A DNA stretch of 10,274 nt from Flavobacteriaceae bacterium (GCA_019752245.1 JAIEMH010000265.1:1-10274), one strand, 5' to 3'; counted from the stretch's first letter, positions 1 to 7,087 are shown. Made by a program: numbers and translations. The notes: generated by a model not told the origin, from the letters alone.

Positions 1-1103
1 TAGGTCTTTTTATGAAAAATTGGCACGATGATTCTGTAACAATCTCCAACGAATGTCCGTGGCTAGAAGATAGCAACGATGCACTTCTTGTTGCCGAAAA
101 ATTGGGGATTCCTTTTCAAACTGTTGATTTGAGCGAACAATACAAAGAAAAAATCGTTGATTATATGTTTAACGAATATGAAAAAGGACGTACTCCAAAT
201 CCTGATGTTTTGTGCAATCGCGAAATTAAGTTTGATGTTTTTATGAAAATTGCACTTTCGCTTGGTGCAGATTATGTAGCGACAGGTCATTATTGCAGAA
301 AAGGCGAGATTGAAGTTAACGGAAAGCCTGTTTATCAATTGCTTGCTGGAAAAGATGATAATAAAGATCAGTCCTATTTTTTATGTCAATTGTCGCAAGA
401 GCAATTGGCAAAATCATTGTTTCCAATTGGCGAATTAACAAAGCCTCAAGTGCGAGAAATTGCAGCTAAAATGGAACTGATAACTGCCGAAAAGAAAGAT
501 TCTCAAGGACTTTGTTTTATCGGTAAAGTGCGTTTGCCCGAATTTTTACAACAACAACTTCAACCTAAAGAGGGTTTGATATACGAAATTGAAGCTACAA
601 ATGAAGTTTACAATAAAGTAAAACCTACTTTTAATTCTCTTGAAGAAGAATTAATCTACGATGCAACTTCAATAGAATACAATCCTACTATGGGAAAAGT
701 GGTAGGAAAACATCAAGGTGCACATTATTTTACCATCGGACAAAGAAAAGGGCTAAATGTTGGTGGAACAAAAGAAGCACTTTTTATCATTGCAACCGAT
801 GTTAAAACCAACCAAATTTATACTGGTCAAGGTCACACACATCCTGGATTATTCAAAAAAGCTATTAAAGTTATTCCTTCCGAAACTCATTGGATTAGAG
901 AAGATTTAAAGCTTCTAAATGAACAATCTATGCAAGTAATGGCTAGAATTCGTTACCGTCAAGAACTTCAAAAAGCAACCTTACATCAATTTGAATCGGG
1001 ATTGTATGTAGCATTTGAAGAACCTCAATCGGCAATCACGCAAGGACAATTTGTAGCTTGGAATGTTGGAGAGGAATTAGTTGGTTCGGGAGTAATTTCG
1101 TAA
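1..1103 (+). CDS. mnmA: tRNA-specific 2-thiouridylase MnmA (5' truncated by window edge)
   Basis: MnmA thiolates U34 at the wobble position of tRNA-Lys, -Glu and -Gln (s2U) in the cytoplasm, using ATP and sulfur from a relay. The reading frame is open to base 3; the first visible residues GLFMKNW match the family about 30 residues in, so the Met at 12 is internal and the N-terminal PP-loop (SGGVDSS type) lies outside the window. Visible landmarks are TPNPDVLCN with the catalytic Cys (codon 213-215), ATGHY, the tRNA-contacting KDQSYFL, and DSQGLCFIG with the second, persulfide-carrying Cys (codon 513-515), then HQGAHYFTIGQRKGL. Compared with E. coli MnmA there is an extra segment of about 30 residues near nt 590-690, which I believe is usual in Bacteroidota. 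The C-terminal beta-barrel is complete. The stop lies 25 bp before the next start, so co-transcription with the peptidase gene is likely. Confidence 0.97.
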   Translation, partial: GLFMKNWHDDSVTISNECPWLEDSNDALLVAEKLGIPFQTVDLSEQYKEKIVDYMFNEYEKGRTPNPDVLCNREIKFDVFMKIALSLGADYVATGHYCRKGEIEVNGKPVYQLLAGKDDNKDQSYFLCQLSQEQLAKSLFPIGELTKPQVREIAAKMELITAEKKDSQGLCFIGKVRLPEFLQQQLQPKEGLIYEIEATNEVYNKVKPTFNSLEEELIYDATSIEYNPTMGKVVGKHQGAHYFTIGQRKGLNVGGTKEALFIIATDVKTNQIYTGQGHTHPGLFKKAIKVIPSETHWIREDLKLLNEQSMQVMARIRYRQELQKATLHQFESGLYVAFEEPQSAITQGQFVAWNVGEELVGSGVIS

Positions 1104-1128
1104 TTTAGTGCTTTCAAAAAAGAAAGCT

Positions 1129-2739
1129 ATGAAGAAAATCCTACTTTTTATTGCGTTTTTTGTTACTTATGCATCGTTTTCACAAGAAGATGCATGGGTT
1201 TACTTTAACGATAAACCCAATGCACAAACTTATTTAGATAATCCACTTTCTATGCTTACCCAAAGAGCTTTAGATAGAAGAACAGCACAAGGAATTGCAC
1301 TAAATATAAATGATGCGCCAATTGAGCAAGCTTATAGAAATCAAATTGCAGCAGCTACTGGAATTACGGTTAAAGCCAAATCCAAATGGTTAAATTGCCT
1401 CCATGTTCGTGGTACTATAACGGATATCACTGCCTTAACAAATTTGCCATTTGTAAACAGAGTACAGTTTGCTGATAATTCTTTAAATGCTAGAAATTCG
1501 GTTCCAAAAACTATAAAACCAGTAAACAAGCAATTGAATGTTCAAGCCAATTTTGCTTATGGAAATTCTGCCAATCAGATAGAAATGCTTAACGGACATT
1601 TACTTCATCAAGCCAATTATACTGGTGCAGGAAAGATTATTGCAGTTTTAGATTCGGGTTTTTTAGGTGTCGATTCGGCACAACCTTTTCAGAGATTATT
1701 TACCAATAATTTAATTCTTGGAGGATATAATTATGTAAGTCAAAATACAGATTTGTATGTTTTGCATAATCATGGTACCATGACTTTGTCTTGCATGGGA
1801 GGTTTTACAGACGGACAATTAGTTGGAACCGCTCCAGATGCACATTATTATTTATTTATAACAGAAGACGTAGCATCAGAAAATCCAGTTGAAGAAAGTT
1901 ATTGGGTTGAAGCCGCAGAAGAAGCCGATAGGTTAGGAGTTGATGTTATTTCAACTTCATTAGGATATTTTGGTTACGACAATCCCAATTATAGTCATAT
2001 TTATTCAGAAATGACCGGAAATATAGCTTTTGCTTCACAAGGTGCAAATATTGCTTTTAGTAAAGGAATGATTGTGGTTGCAAGCGCTGGAAATTCAGGA
2101 AATTCGGCCGATCCGTATATTGGTGTTCCAGCAGAAGCAACGAATGTTCTTGCAGTAGGCGCAGTAAAATTTGATGAAACGTATGCAACATTCAGTTCTA
2201 TAGGACCATCTTTTGACGGAAGAGTTAAACCAGATGTTATGGCTAAAGGTCAGGCAGCAACTCTTTCTAATACTGCAGGTAACATTATTACAGCAAACGG
2301 AACTTCTTTTTCGTGTCCAATTATGGCAGGAATGATTACTAGTTTTTGGCAAGCAGTTCCTAATCTTACCAACCAACAAGTTATAGATTTAGTGAAACAA
2401 TCTTCCGATAGATTTTCCAATCCAAATGAACAATTTGGTTATGGAATTCCCGATTTTCAATTGGCTTTAAATAATGCTTTGTTAAATACGGTAACTAATG
2501 CAAAAGATAAGTTTGTTGTTTTTCCAAATCCTACAAATAATGATATTTCTATCTCTTTTCCAAAGGGATTTGACAATGTAAAACTAACTTTATATACTAC
2601 TTTAGGACAAGCTGTGATGGAAAAAACGAATATATCTTCTCTTTCAACAATATCTTTAGGAAGTTTAAATTCTGGAATTTATTTTTATAAAATTGAGAGC
2701 AGTTTGTTTACTCAATCTGGAAAAATTATTAAAAACTAA
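1129..2739 (+). CDS. Secreted S8 (subtilisin-like) serine peptidase with type IX sorting domain
   Basis: Predicted extracellular subtilase. I chose ATG 1129 over GTG 1108 because it gives a clean signal peptide, MKKILLFIAFFVTYASFSQ, and a 536-aa protein; the GTG would add seven charged residues. In this numbering residues about 20-125 form a propeptide-like region. The peptidase domain carries the triad Asp175 (AVLDSGF), His215 (HNHGTMT) and Ser393 (NGTSFSCPIMAG), with the oxyanion Asn322 in ASAGNSG. Residues about 460-536 are a Por secretion (T9SS type A) sorting domain: FPNPTNN at its start, a beta-sandwich, LNSGIYFYKI, and a terminal GKIIKN. The family reaches the periplasm by Sec and crosses the outer membrane by the type IX system, where the domain is normally removed. 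Substrate cannot be told. It sits 25 bp after mnmA and 20 bp before the flavoprotein gene. The class is clear; the physiological role is unknown. Confidence 0.93.
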   Translation: MKKILLFIAFFVTYASFSQEDAWVYFNDKPNAQTYLDNPLSMLTQRALDRRTAQGIALNINDAPIEQAYRNQIAAATGITVKAKSKWLNCLHVRGTITDITALTNLPFVNRVQFADNSLNARNSVPKTIKPVNKQLNVQANFAYGNSANQIEMLNGHLLHQANYTGAGKIIAVLDSGFLGVDSAQPFQRLFTNNLILGGYNYVSQNTDLYVLHNHGTMTLSCMGGFTDGQLVGTAPDAHYYLFITEDVASENPVEESYWVEAAEEADRLGVDVISTSLGYFGYDNPNYSHIYSEMTGNIAFASQGANIAFSKGMIVVASAGNSGNSADPYIGVPAEATNVLAVGAVKFDETYATFSSIGPSFDGRVKPDVMAKGQAATLSNTAGNIITANGTSFSCPIMAGMITSFWQAVPNLTNQQVIDLVKQSSDRFSNPNEQFGYGIPDFQLALNNALLNTVTNAKDKFVVFPNPTNNDISISFPKGFDNVKLTLYTTLGQAVMEKTNISSLSTISLGSLNSGIYFYKIESSLFTQSGKIIKN

Positions 2740-2759
2740 TAGCGACATACTTAGTATAA

Positions 2760-3704
2760 ATGAATAAAATAACACAACTATTCAAAATAAAATATCCAAT
2801 TATTCAAGGAGGAATGATTTGGAATTCAGGTTACAAATTAGCAAGTGCAGTAAGCAATGCTGGAGGTTTAGGATTGATTGGTGCAGGTTCCATGTATCCA
2901 GATGTTTTGCGAGAACACATTCAAAAATGTAAAAAAGCTACCGATAAACCCTTTGGCGTAAACGTACCAATGTTATATCCAAATATTGAAGAAATTATTC
3001 AAATAATTATCGAAGAAGGTGTAAAAATCGTATTCACATCGGCAGGAAATCCTAAAACTTGGACCTCACATTTAAAAGCCAACGGAATTACAGTTGTTCA
3101 TGTTGTAAGCAGTTCTAAGTTTGCTTTAAAAGCGCAAGAAGCAGGTGTTGATGCAGTTGTAGCAGAAGGTTTTGAAGCTGGTGGACATAACGGAAGAGAA
3201 GAAACTACAACACTAACATTAATTCCAATGGTTCGTGAAAATATAACAATTCCGTTAATCGCAGCTGGAGGAATTGCAACTGGTCGTGGTATGCTTGCAG
3301 CTATGATTCTTGGTGCCGATGGCGTTCAAATGGGAAGTCGTTTTGTGGCTTCAACCGAAAGTTCTGCTCATGATAATTTCAAGAAAACGGTTTTAGAAAC
3401 CGGCGAAGGAGAAACCCAATTAACACTAAAAGAGTTGGCTCCAGTTAGATTAATAAAAAATAAATTTTACAATGATTTGCAGGAATTGTATTCTAATTGT
3501 CCGTCTAAAGAAGATTTAGAAAATTTATTAGGAAAACGTAGAGCAAAGCGTGGCATGTTTGAAGGAGATTTGGAAGAAGGTGAACTTGAAATTGGTCAAA
3601 TTGCAGGATTAATTCATGATATAAAACCTGTTGCGGCAATTTTTGAAGCTATAATTTCCGAATTTGAATTGGTAAAAAATGAAATAAATGAGTTTAATTT
3701 TTGA
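2760..3704 (+). CDS. NAD(P)H-dependent flavin oxidoreductase, nitronate monooxygenase / FabK-like
   Basis: A 314-aa FMN-dependent TIM-barrel enzyme of the nitronate monooxygenase (2-nitropropane dioxygenase) superfamily. Visible motifs in order: YPIIQGGM (residues 12-19) and AGGLGLIGAG (34-43) for FMN binding, the signature AEGFEAGGHNG with the conserved His143, the phosphate-binding loop IAAGGIATGRGM (167-178), and GADGVQMGSRF (185-195). Nitronate monooxygenases oxidise toxic propionate-3-nitronate and related compounds. The same fold and motifs occur in FabK enoyl-ACP reductases, and the stretches KPFGVNV and GQIAGL near the C-terminus also resemble FabK, so substrate is left open. The start ATG is the first in frame, 20 bp after the peptidase stop. 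It is cytoplasmic, with no signal peptide. It probably ends the mnmA-peptidase transcript, although no hairpin terminator follows it. Confidence 0.9.
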   Translation: MNKITQLFKIKYPIIQGGMIWNSGYKLASAVSNAGGLGLIGAGSMYPDVLREHIQKCKKATDKPFGVNVPMLYPNIEEIIQIIIEEGVKIVFTSAGNPKTWTSHLKANGITVVHVVSSSKFALKAQEAGVDAVVAEGFEAGGHNGREETTTLTLIPMVRENITIPLIAAGGIATGRGMLAAMILGADGVQMGSRFVASTESSAHDNFKKTVLETGEGETQLTLKELAPVRLIKNKFYNDLQELYSNCPSKEDLENLLGKRRAKRGMFEGDLEEGELEIGQIAGLIHDIKPVAAIFEAIISEFELVKNEINEFNF

Positions 3705-3729
3705 TTCATCTTTGCACTCTTTTTGTTTG

Positions 3730-3743
3730 AAATCTTAAGATTT
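3730..3743. promoter_or_regulatory. 14-bp perfect palindrome upstream of the alkaline phosphatase gene
   Basis: AAATCTTAAGATTT is its own reverse complement. It lies in the 91-bp gap between the flavoprotein stop and the phosphatase start, centred about 50 bp upstream of the start site implied by the TAnnTTTG box at 3772. That position would suit an activator-type operator. Inference from symmetry and position only; in AT-rich DNA such palindromes can occur by chance. Confidence 0.35.
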
Positions 3744-3771
3744 ACTTCACATCTAATACTTTTCAAAACCT

Positions 3772-3779
3772 TATTTTTG
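3772..3779 (+). promoter_or_regulatory. Putative Bacteroidota -7 box for the phosphatase gene
   Basis: TATTTTTG fits the Bacteroidota -7 consensus TAnnTTTG exactly and ends 16 bp before the ATG at 3796. The upstream -33 element is poor: only a TTC at 3746-3748, 23 bp away, instead of TTG/TTTG. A second box with one mismatch, CATCTTTG, lies at 3707-3714. Transcription would begin around 3786 and give a very short leader. Confidence 0.5.
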
Positions 3780-3795
3780 CACAAATTATTATAGC

Positions 3796-5406
3796 ATGAA
3801 AAAGTTACTATTACTTCTTATTTTTATTCTTGGATTGAATTTGCAAGCACAACAACGACCAAAATTAGTAGTCGGAATTGTGGTTGATCAAATGCGTATG
3901 GAATATCTGTATCGATTTCAAAATGATTTTACAGAAAATGGTTTTAAACGAATAATGAATAAAGGTTATGTTTTTCATAACGCACATTATAATTATATGC
4001 CAACATATACTGCGCCCGGACATGCTTCTATTTATACAGGAACAACGCCTTCTGTAAACGGAATTGTTGGAAACGAATGGTTTAGTAGAGCTTCGGGTAA
4101 AGAAAAATATTGTACAGATGACGAATCGGTTCAAACACTTGGCGACGGAACCAAAGCCGAAGGCGAAATGTCTCCAAAGAATTTACAATCTACAACTATC
4201 ACCGATGAGCTTAGAATGGGAACCAATTTTAAAGGAAAAGTTATAGGAATGAGTTTGAAAGATAGAGGTGCAATTTTACCAGCAGGACATTTTGCAAATT
4301 GGGCATTTTGGTACAGTAAAACTGGAGCTTTTATTTCGAGTACTTTTTATGGTGAAAAATTACCAGATTGGGTAACCGATTTTAACAATCAAAAAAAATA
4401 TTTAGATTACATAAATCAAGGTTGGAATTTATACAAACCAGCATCAACCTACAACGAAAGTGATGTTGATGATAGTCCGTATGAAGGAAAATTATACGGA
4501 GTTGACAAACCAGTTTTTCCATATGATTTAAAAAAAATGTATGATAAAAATGATGCCGGAGTTCTAAGAGCAACACCTTTTGGAAACAATCTTCTTGCTG
4601 ATTTTGCAATGAAAGCTATCGAAAAAGAAAACTTAGGAAAAGACAACGATACCGATTTTTTAGCCATAAGTTTTTCATCTACAGATTATGTTGGGCATAT
4701 TTTGGGACCAAGATCAATGGAGTTGCAAGATACGTATCTTAGATTGGATCAAACATTAGCTGATTTATTATCTTATTTGGATAAAAACGTTGGAAAAGAT
4801 AATTATTTATTGTTTTTAACCGCCGACCATGCTTGTGCAGAAAATGCTAATTATCTTAAAGATAGTAAGTTGAATGTAAAAAATATTGATTATAAAGAAA
4901 TAACAAAATCTATAAAGAAATTTTCTACAGATACTTATGGAGAAGATTATGTTACCAATTATTCTAATTTCAATTTGTATTTAAACAAGGTAAAAATCAA
5001 AGAAAAAGGATTAGAATATGCAAAAGTAGAGCAGTCTTTTAGAGATTTTTTAATGACACAAGAGCAAGTTAAAAAAGTTTATAATGAAGAAGAAATCACA
5101 CATTCTAACGGAAGTGATTATTACCTAAACATGATTGCCAACGGATATGACGCAACGCAAGATGGAAATTTAGTGATACTTGATAAACCTGGTTATATTG
5201 AGTATGGACCAACTGGAACTTCACACGGAACGCCATATGCTTATGACACTCATGCGCCATTATTGTTTTATGGTTGGAAAATCCCAAAAGGTGAATCGCA
5301 CGATAAAAAATATATTGTTCAAATTGCTCCAACAATCGCACAAAAACTTGGAATAACTTTTCCAAATGGAACGCAATGCGAAGTCTTAACCGAAATTTTG
5401 AAATAA
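3796..5406 (+). CDS. pafA: PafA-type alkaline phosphatase, periplasmic
   Basis: Phosphate-releasing metalloenzyme of the alkaline phosphatase superfamily, closest by motif to PafA of Elizabethkingia (about 546 aa; this one is 536). The N-terminus MKKLLLLLIFILGLNLQA is a signal peptide, so the enzyme is exported. The active site is complete: metal ligand Asp31 (VVDQMR), Thr72 nucleophile in TYTAPGHAS, Asn93 in GNEW, the phosphate-binding pair Lys155/Arg157 in SLKDRGA, then Asp297 and His301 (STDYVGH), Asp344-His345 (TADH) and His486 (YDTHAP). Thr nucleophile plus Lys/Arg are the marks of PafA phosphomonoesterases, and the spacing matches known PafA residues with a constant offset through the first half. 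The family supplies phosphate from organic phosphoesters; some members act at high phosphate. It is probably transcribed alone, from its own promoter. The gene symbol is by family resemblance. No clear terminator follows. Confidence 0.93.
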   Translation: MKKLLLLLIFILGLNLQAQQRPKLVVGIVVDQMRMEYLYRFQNDFTENGFKRIMNKGYVFHNAHYNYMPTYTAPGHASIYTGTTPSVNGIVGNEWFSRASGKEKYCTDDESVQTLGDGTKAEGEMSPKNLQSTTITDELRMGTNFKGKVIGMSLKDRGAILPAGHFANWAFWYSKTGAFISSTFYGEKLPDWVTDFNNQKKYLDYINQGWNLYKPASTYNESDVDDSPYEGKLYGVDKPVFPYDLKKMYDKNDAGVLRATPFGNNLLADFAMKAIEKENLGKDNDTDFLAISFSSTDYVGHILGPRSMELQDTYLRLDQTLADLLSYLDKNVGKDNYLLFLTADHACAENANYLKDSKLNVKNIDYKEITKSIKKFSTDTYGEDYVTNYSNFNLYLNKVKIKEKGLEYAKVEQSFRDFLMTQEQVKKVYNEEEITHSNGSDYYLNMIANGYDATQDGNLVILDKPGYIEYGPTGTSHGTPYAYDTHAPLLFYGWKIPKGESHDKKYIVQIAPTIAQKLGITFPNGTQCEVLTEILK

Positions 5407-5486
5407 TTTTTTTTAATTTATAGTGTGATACACATATTTTTATGTAAATCTAATTTGATAGTAAACAAGTAGATAAGTAAAAATCA

Positions 5487-5498
5487 AGGGTTAACCCT
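5487..5498. promoter_or_regulatory. 12-bp perfect palindrome AGGGTTAACCCT, candidate operator
   Basis: AGGGTTAACCCT is a perfect inverted repeat. Allowing one unpaired A (5486), the arms extend to ATC (5483-5485) and GAT (5499-5501). It is GC-richer than its surroundings. Its centre lies about 45 bp upstream of the start site implied by the box at 5524, a typical activator distance. The binding protein is unknown. Confidence 0.5.
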
Positions 5499-5523
5499 GA
5501 TATGATTTTGGTTTAAAATAGCG

Positions 5524-5531
5524 CAACTTTG
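5524..5531 (+). promoter_or_regulatory. Putative -7 box for the 45-aa peptide gene
   Basis: CAACTTTG matches TAnnTTTG with one mismatch at the first base and sits 27 bp before the ATG at 5559. The -33 position holds only ATG (5502-5504) at 19 bp spacing, so the core promoter looks weak. That would suit dependence on a factor bound at the palindrome just upstream. Confidence 0.35.
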
Positions 5532-5558
5532 TAATCTAAATTTTAAATCTTTTTCATA

Positions 5559-5696
5559 ATGAACCGAAATGAATTATTAGAAAGAAATCTTAAGAAAAGA
5601 TATTCCAATTTATTAAGAGTGACAGGATTGATAGTTCTAGTTATTACAATCGTTGTTTATCTTTTTTTATCAGTTAAATACATTTTCATAAATTAG
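5559..5696 (+). CDS. Small single-pass membrane peptide, 45 aa, unrecognised
   Basis: A short frame from ATG 5559 to TAG 5694-5696 encodes 45 residues. The N-terminal 20 are polar and basic (MNRNELLERNLKKRYSNLLR); residues about 21-39 are strongly hydrophobic (LIVLVITIVVYLFL), followed by a Lys-Tyr and a hydrophobic end. This predicts one transmembrane helix with the basic N-terminus in the cytoplasm. I do not recognise the family and assign no function. Support for a real gene: a palindrome and a promoter-like box upstream, a strong hairpin terminator 35 bp downstream, codon use like its neighbours, and otherwise nearly 400 bp of empty space between the phosphatase gene and lysA. Against it: short length, and AT-rich DNA readily gives hydrophobic chance frames. 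Confidence 0.55.
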   Translation: MNRNELLERNLKKRYSNLLRVTGLIVLVITIVVYLFLSVKYIFIN

Positions 5697-5731
5697 ATTA
5701 TATACTTTTCTATTTACTAGTATAACATAAA

Positions 5732-5767
5732 AAAAATCCTTAACTGATTAATCAATTAAGGATTTTT
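5732..5767. terminator. Bidirectional rho-independent terminator between the small peptide gene and lysA
   Basis: A perfect 12-bp stem, AAAAATCCTTAA (5732-5743) with TTAAGGATTTTT (5756-5767), encloses a 12-nt segment that itself holds the palindrome TGATTAATCA (5745-5754). A run of A on the left arm and of T on the right gives a U-tract in either direction. It lies 21 bp past the lysA stop on the minus strand and 35 bp past the peptide stop on the plus strand. Confidence 0.88.
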
Positions 5768-5788
5768 ATATTTTGAATTTAAGAAGTT

Positions 5789-6994
5789 TTACAATTCAAT
5801 TAATATCTGATTTTTAATCAAATCTTCAAAGGTTTCTCTTTTACTAATTAAGTGACCTTTTCCATCTTTCCACAACACTTCGGCTGGTTTAAAACGTGAA
5901 TTGTAGTTGGATGCCATTGAGAAACAATACGCTCCAGCATTTTTGAAACATAAAATATCACCTTCTTTTATTTCAGAAATCCTTCTGTTGTTGGCAAACG
6001 TATCGGTTTCACAAATGTAGCCTACAACTGTGTAAAAACGCTCCTTTCCTTTTGGATTAGAAATGTTTTCAATTGTATGTTGTGAACCGTAAAGCATCGG
6101 ACGAATTAAATGGTTAAAACCCGAATCAATTCCTGCGAAAACTGTTGATGTTGTTTGTTTTACAACATTTACTTTGGCTAAGAAAAACCCAGCTTGGCTG
6201 ACCAAAAATTTTCCTGGTTCAAAAGCTAATGTCAAATCGCGGCCATATTCTTTTTCGAAAGCTAAAAATCTTTTTGATAATTTTTTACCTAATTCTTCTA
6301 TGTTGGTTTCAATATCATCTTTTTTGTACGGAACTTTAAATCCTGATCCAAAGTCTAAAAAGTCTAATTCTTTAAAGTTTTTCGCAGCATCAAATAAAAT
6401 TTCAGCAGCATACAAAAACACTTCAATATCTAAAATGTCAGAACCGGTGTGCATGTGAATTCCGTTAATATGCATTTTTGTGTTTTCCACAATGCGCATA
6501 ATATGCGGTAATTGATGTACTGAAATTCCGAATTTACTATCAATATGACCAACCGAAATATTAGCATTTCCGCCAGCCATTACGTGTGGATTTATACGGA
6601 TACAAACTGGAACTGTTGGGTGTTTTGCACCAAAATGTTCCAAGACAGAAAGGTTGTCAATGTTTATTTGCACACCCAATTTTGCTACTTCTTCAATTTC
6701 TTCAAATGAAACTCCGTTTGGTGTAAATATGATTTTTTCTGGAGTAAAACCGGCGTGTAAACCAAGTTGTACTTCTTGAATAGAAACAGTGTCTAATCCT
6801 GAACCCAAGTTCTTCAACAACTTCAAGATCGAAATGTTTGACAAAGCCTTCATTGCATAATTCACGCGTAACTTTTCCACCTTGGAAAAAGCCGAAGTCA
6901 AACGATTGTACTGATTCTCGATAGTTGCTGCGTCATAAACGTACAGCGGATTGCCAAATTCTTCGGCAAGAGCTAGTAATTCTTTAGGTTGCAT
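5789..6994 (-). CDS. lysA: Diaminopimelate decarboxylase LysA
   Basis: PLP enzyme that decarboxylates meso-diaminopimelate to L-lysine, the last step of lysine synthesis; its substrate is also the peptidoglycan cross-linking residue. The 401-aa length is normal. The alanine-racemase-like barrel (about 25-275) has the PLP-binding Lys49 in NYAMKA, GSGLDTVS (64-71), GIHMHTGS (178-185), the phosphate-binding glycine loop LDFGSGF (213-219) and FEPGKFLV (258-265). The C-terminal beta domain supplies ICETDTF with the active-site Cys328 and NAGAYCFSMASNYN (352-365). The first Met gives a complete N-terminus. It is transcribed alone on the minus strand, from the promoter at 7056-7087 to the terminator at 5732-5767, between convergent and divergent neighbours. 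No lysine riboswitch is visible in its short AT-rich leader, so regulation is unclear. Confidence 0.97.
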   Translation of the reverse strand: MQPKELLALAEEFGNPLYVYDAATIENQYNRLTSAFSKVEKLRVNYAMKALSNISILKLLKNLGSGLDTVSIQEVQLGLHAGFTPEKIIFTPNGVSFEEIEEVAKLGVQINIDNLSVLEHFGAKHPTVPVCIRINPHVMAGGNANISVGHIDSKFGISVHQLPHIMRIVENTKMHINGIHMHTGSDILDIEVFLYAAEILFDAAKNFKELDFLDFGSGFKVPYKKDDIETNIEELGKKLSKRFLAFEKEYGRDLTLAFEPGKFLVSQAGFFLAKVNVVKQTTSTVFAGIDSGFNHLIRPMLYGSQHTIENISNPKGKERFYTVVGYICETDTFANNRRISEIKEGDILCFKNAGAYCFSMASNYNSRFKPAEVLWKDGKGHLISKRETFEDLIKNQILIEL

Positions 6995-7014
6995 TTTTAA
7001 ATTTTTAAGAGATT

Positions 7015-7038
7015 AAAGTTTAATTTTATTTAAACTTT
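7015..7038 (-). other. Hairpin in the lysA leader
   Basis: AAAGTTTAA (7015-7023) and TTAAACTTT (7030-7038) form a perfect 9-bp stem with a 6-nt loop, about 20 bases before the lysA start and downstream of its promoter. It has a single G-C pair, so it is weak as RNA. It could equally be a protein-binding inverted repeat or chance in this AT-rich stretch. Confidence 0.35.
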
Positions 7039-7055
7039 TATGAATGAATGATTTG

Positions 7056-7087
7056 CAAAGATAGTAGTTGTAAAAAGGTTTTGCAAA
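7056..7087 (-). promoter_or_regulatory. lysA promoter (Bacteroidota type)
   Basis: Read on the minus strand, TTTG (7087-7084), a 20-bp spacer and TATCTTTG (7063-7056) match the Bacteroidota TTTG / TAnnTTTG promoter fully. Transcription would start around 7049, giving a leader of about 55 nt before the lysA ATG at 6994. Confidence 0.8.

Larger units (their letters stand above)
5407..5558. other. 152-bp intergenic leader before the small membrane peptide
   Basis: AT-rich gap after the phosphatase stop. It holds a T-run directly after the stop, a weak 4-bp hairpin (GTGT/ACAC near 5423-5433), the 12-bp palindrome at 5487-5498 and a degenerate -7 box at 5524-5531. No other reading frame of note is seen here. 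Confidence 0.6.

Noticed and set aside
12..14. ATG at 12 as the mnmA start
   Set aside because: The frame is open upstream and GLFMKNW is an internal family motif; the essential PP-loop must lie before it, so the gene is truncated by the window, not by mutation.
1108..1110. GTG 1108 as the peptidase start
   Set aside because: The ATG at 1129 gives a standard signal peptide; the GTG would add seven mostly polar and basic residues before it.
5423..5440. Terminator for the alkaline phosphatase gene (GTGT/ACAC with a following T-rich run)
   Set aside because: The stem is only 4 bp and the T-run is interrupted; too weak to call.
6174..6458. Open frame of 94 codons on the plus strand inside lysA
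   Set aside because: It lies wholly antisense to a clearly recognised lysA and shows no motif; other antisense frames within mnmA, the peptidase, pafA and sucC were rejected for the same reason.
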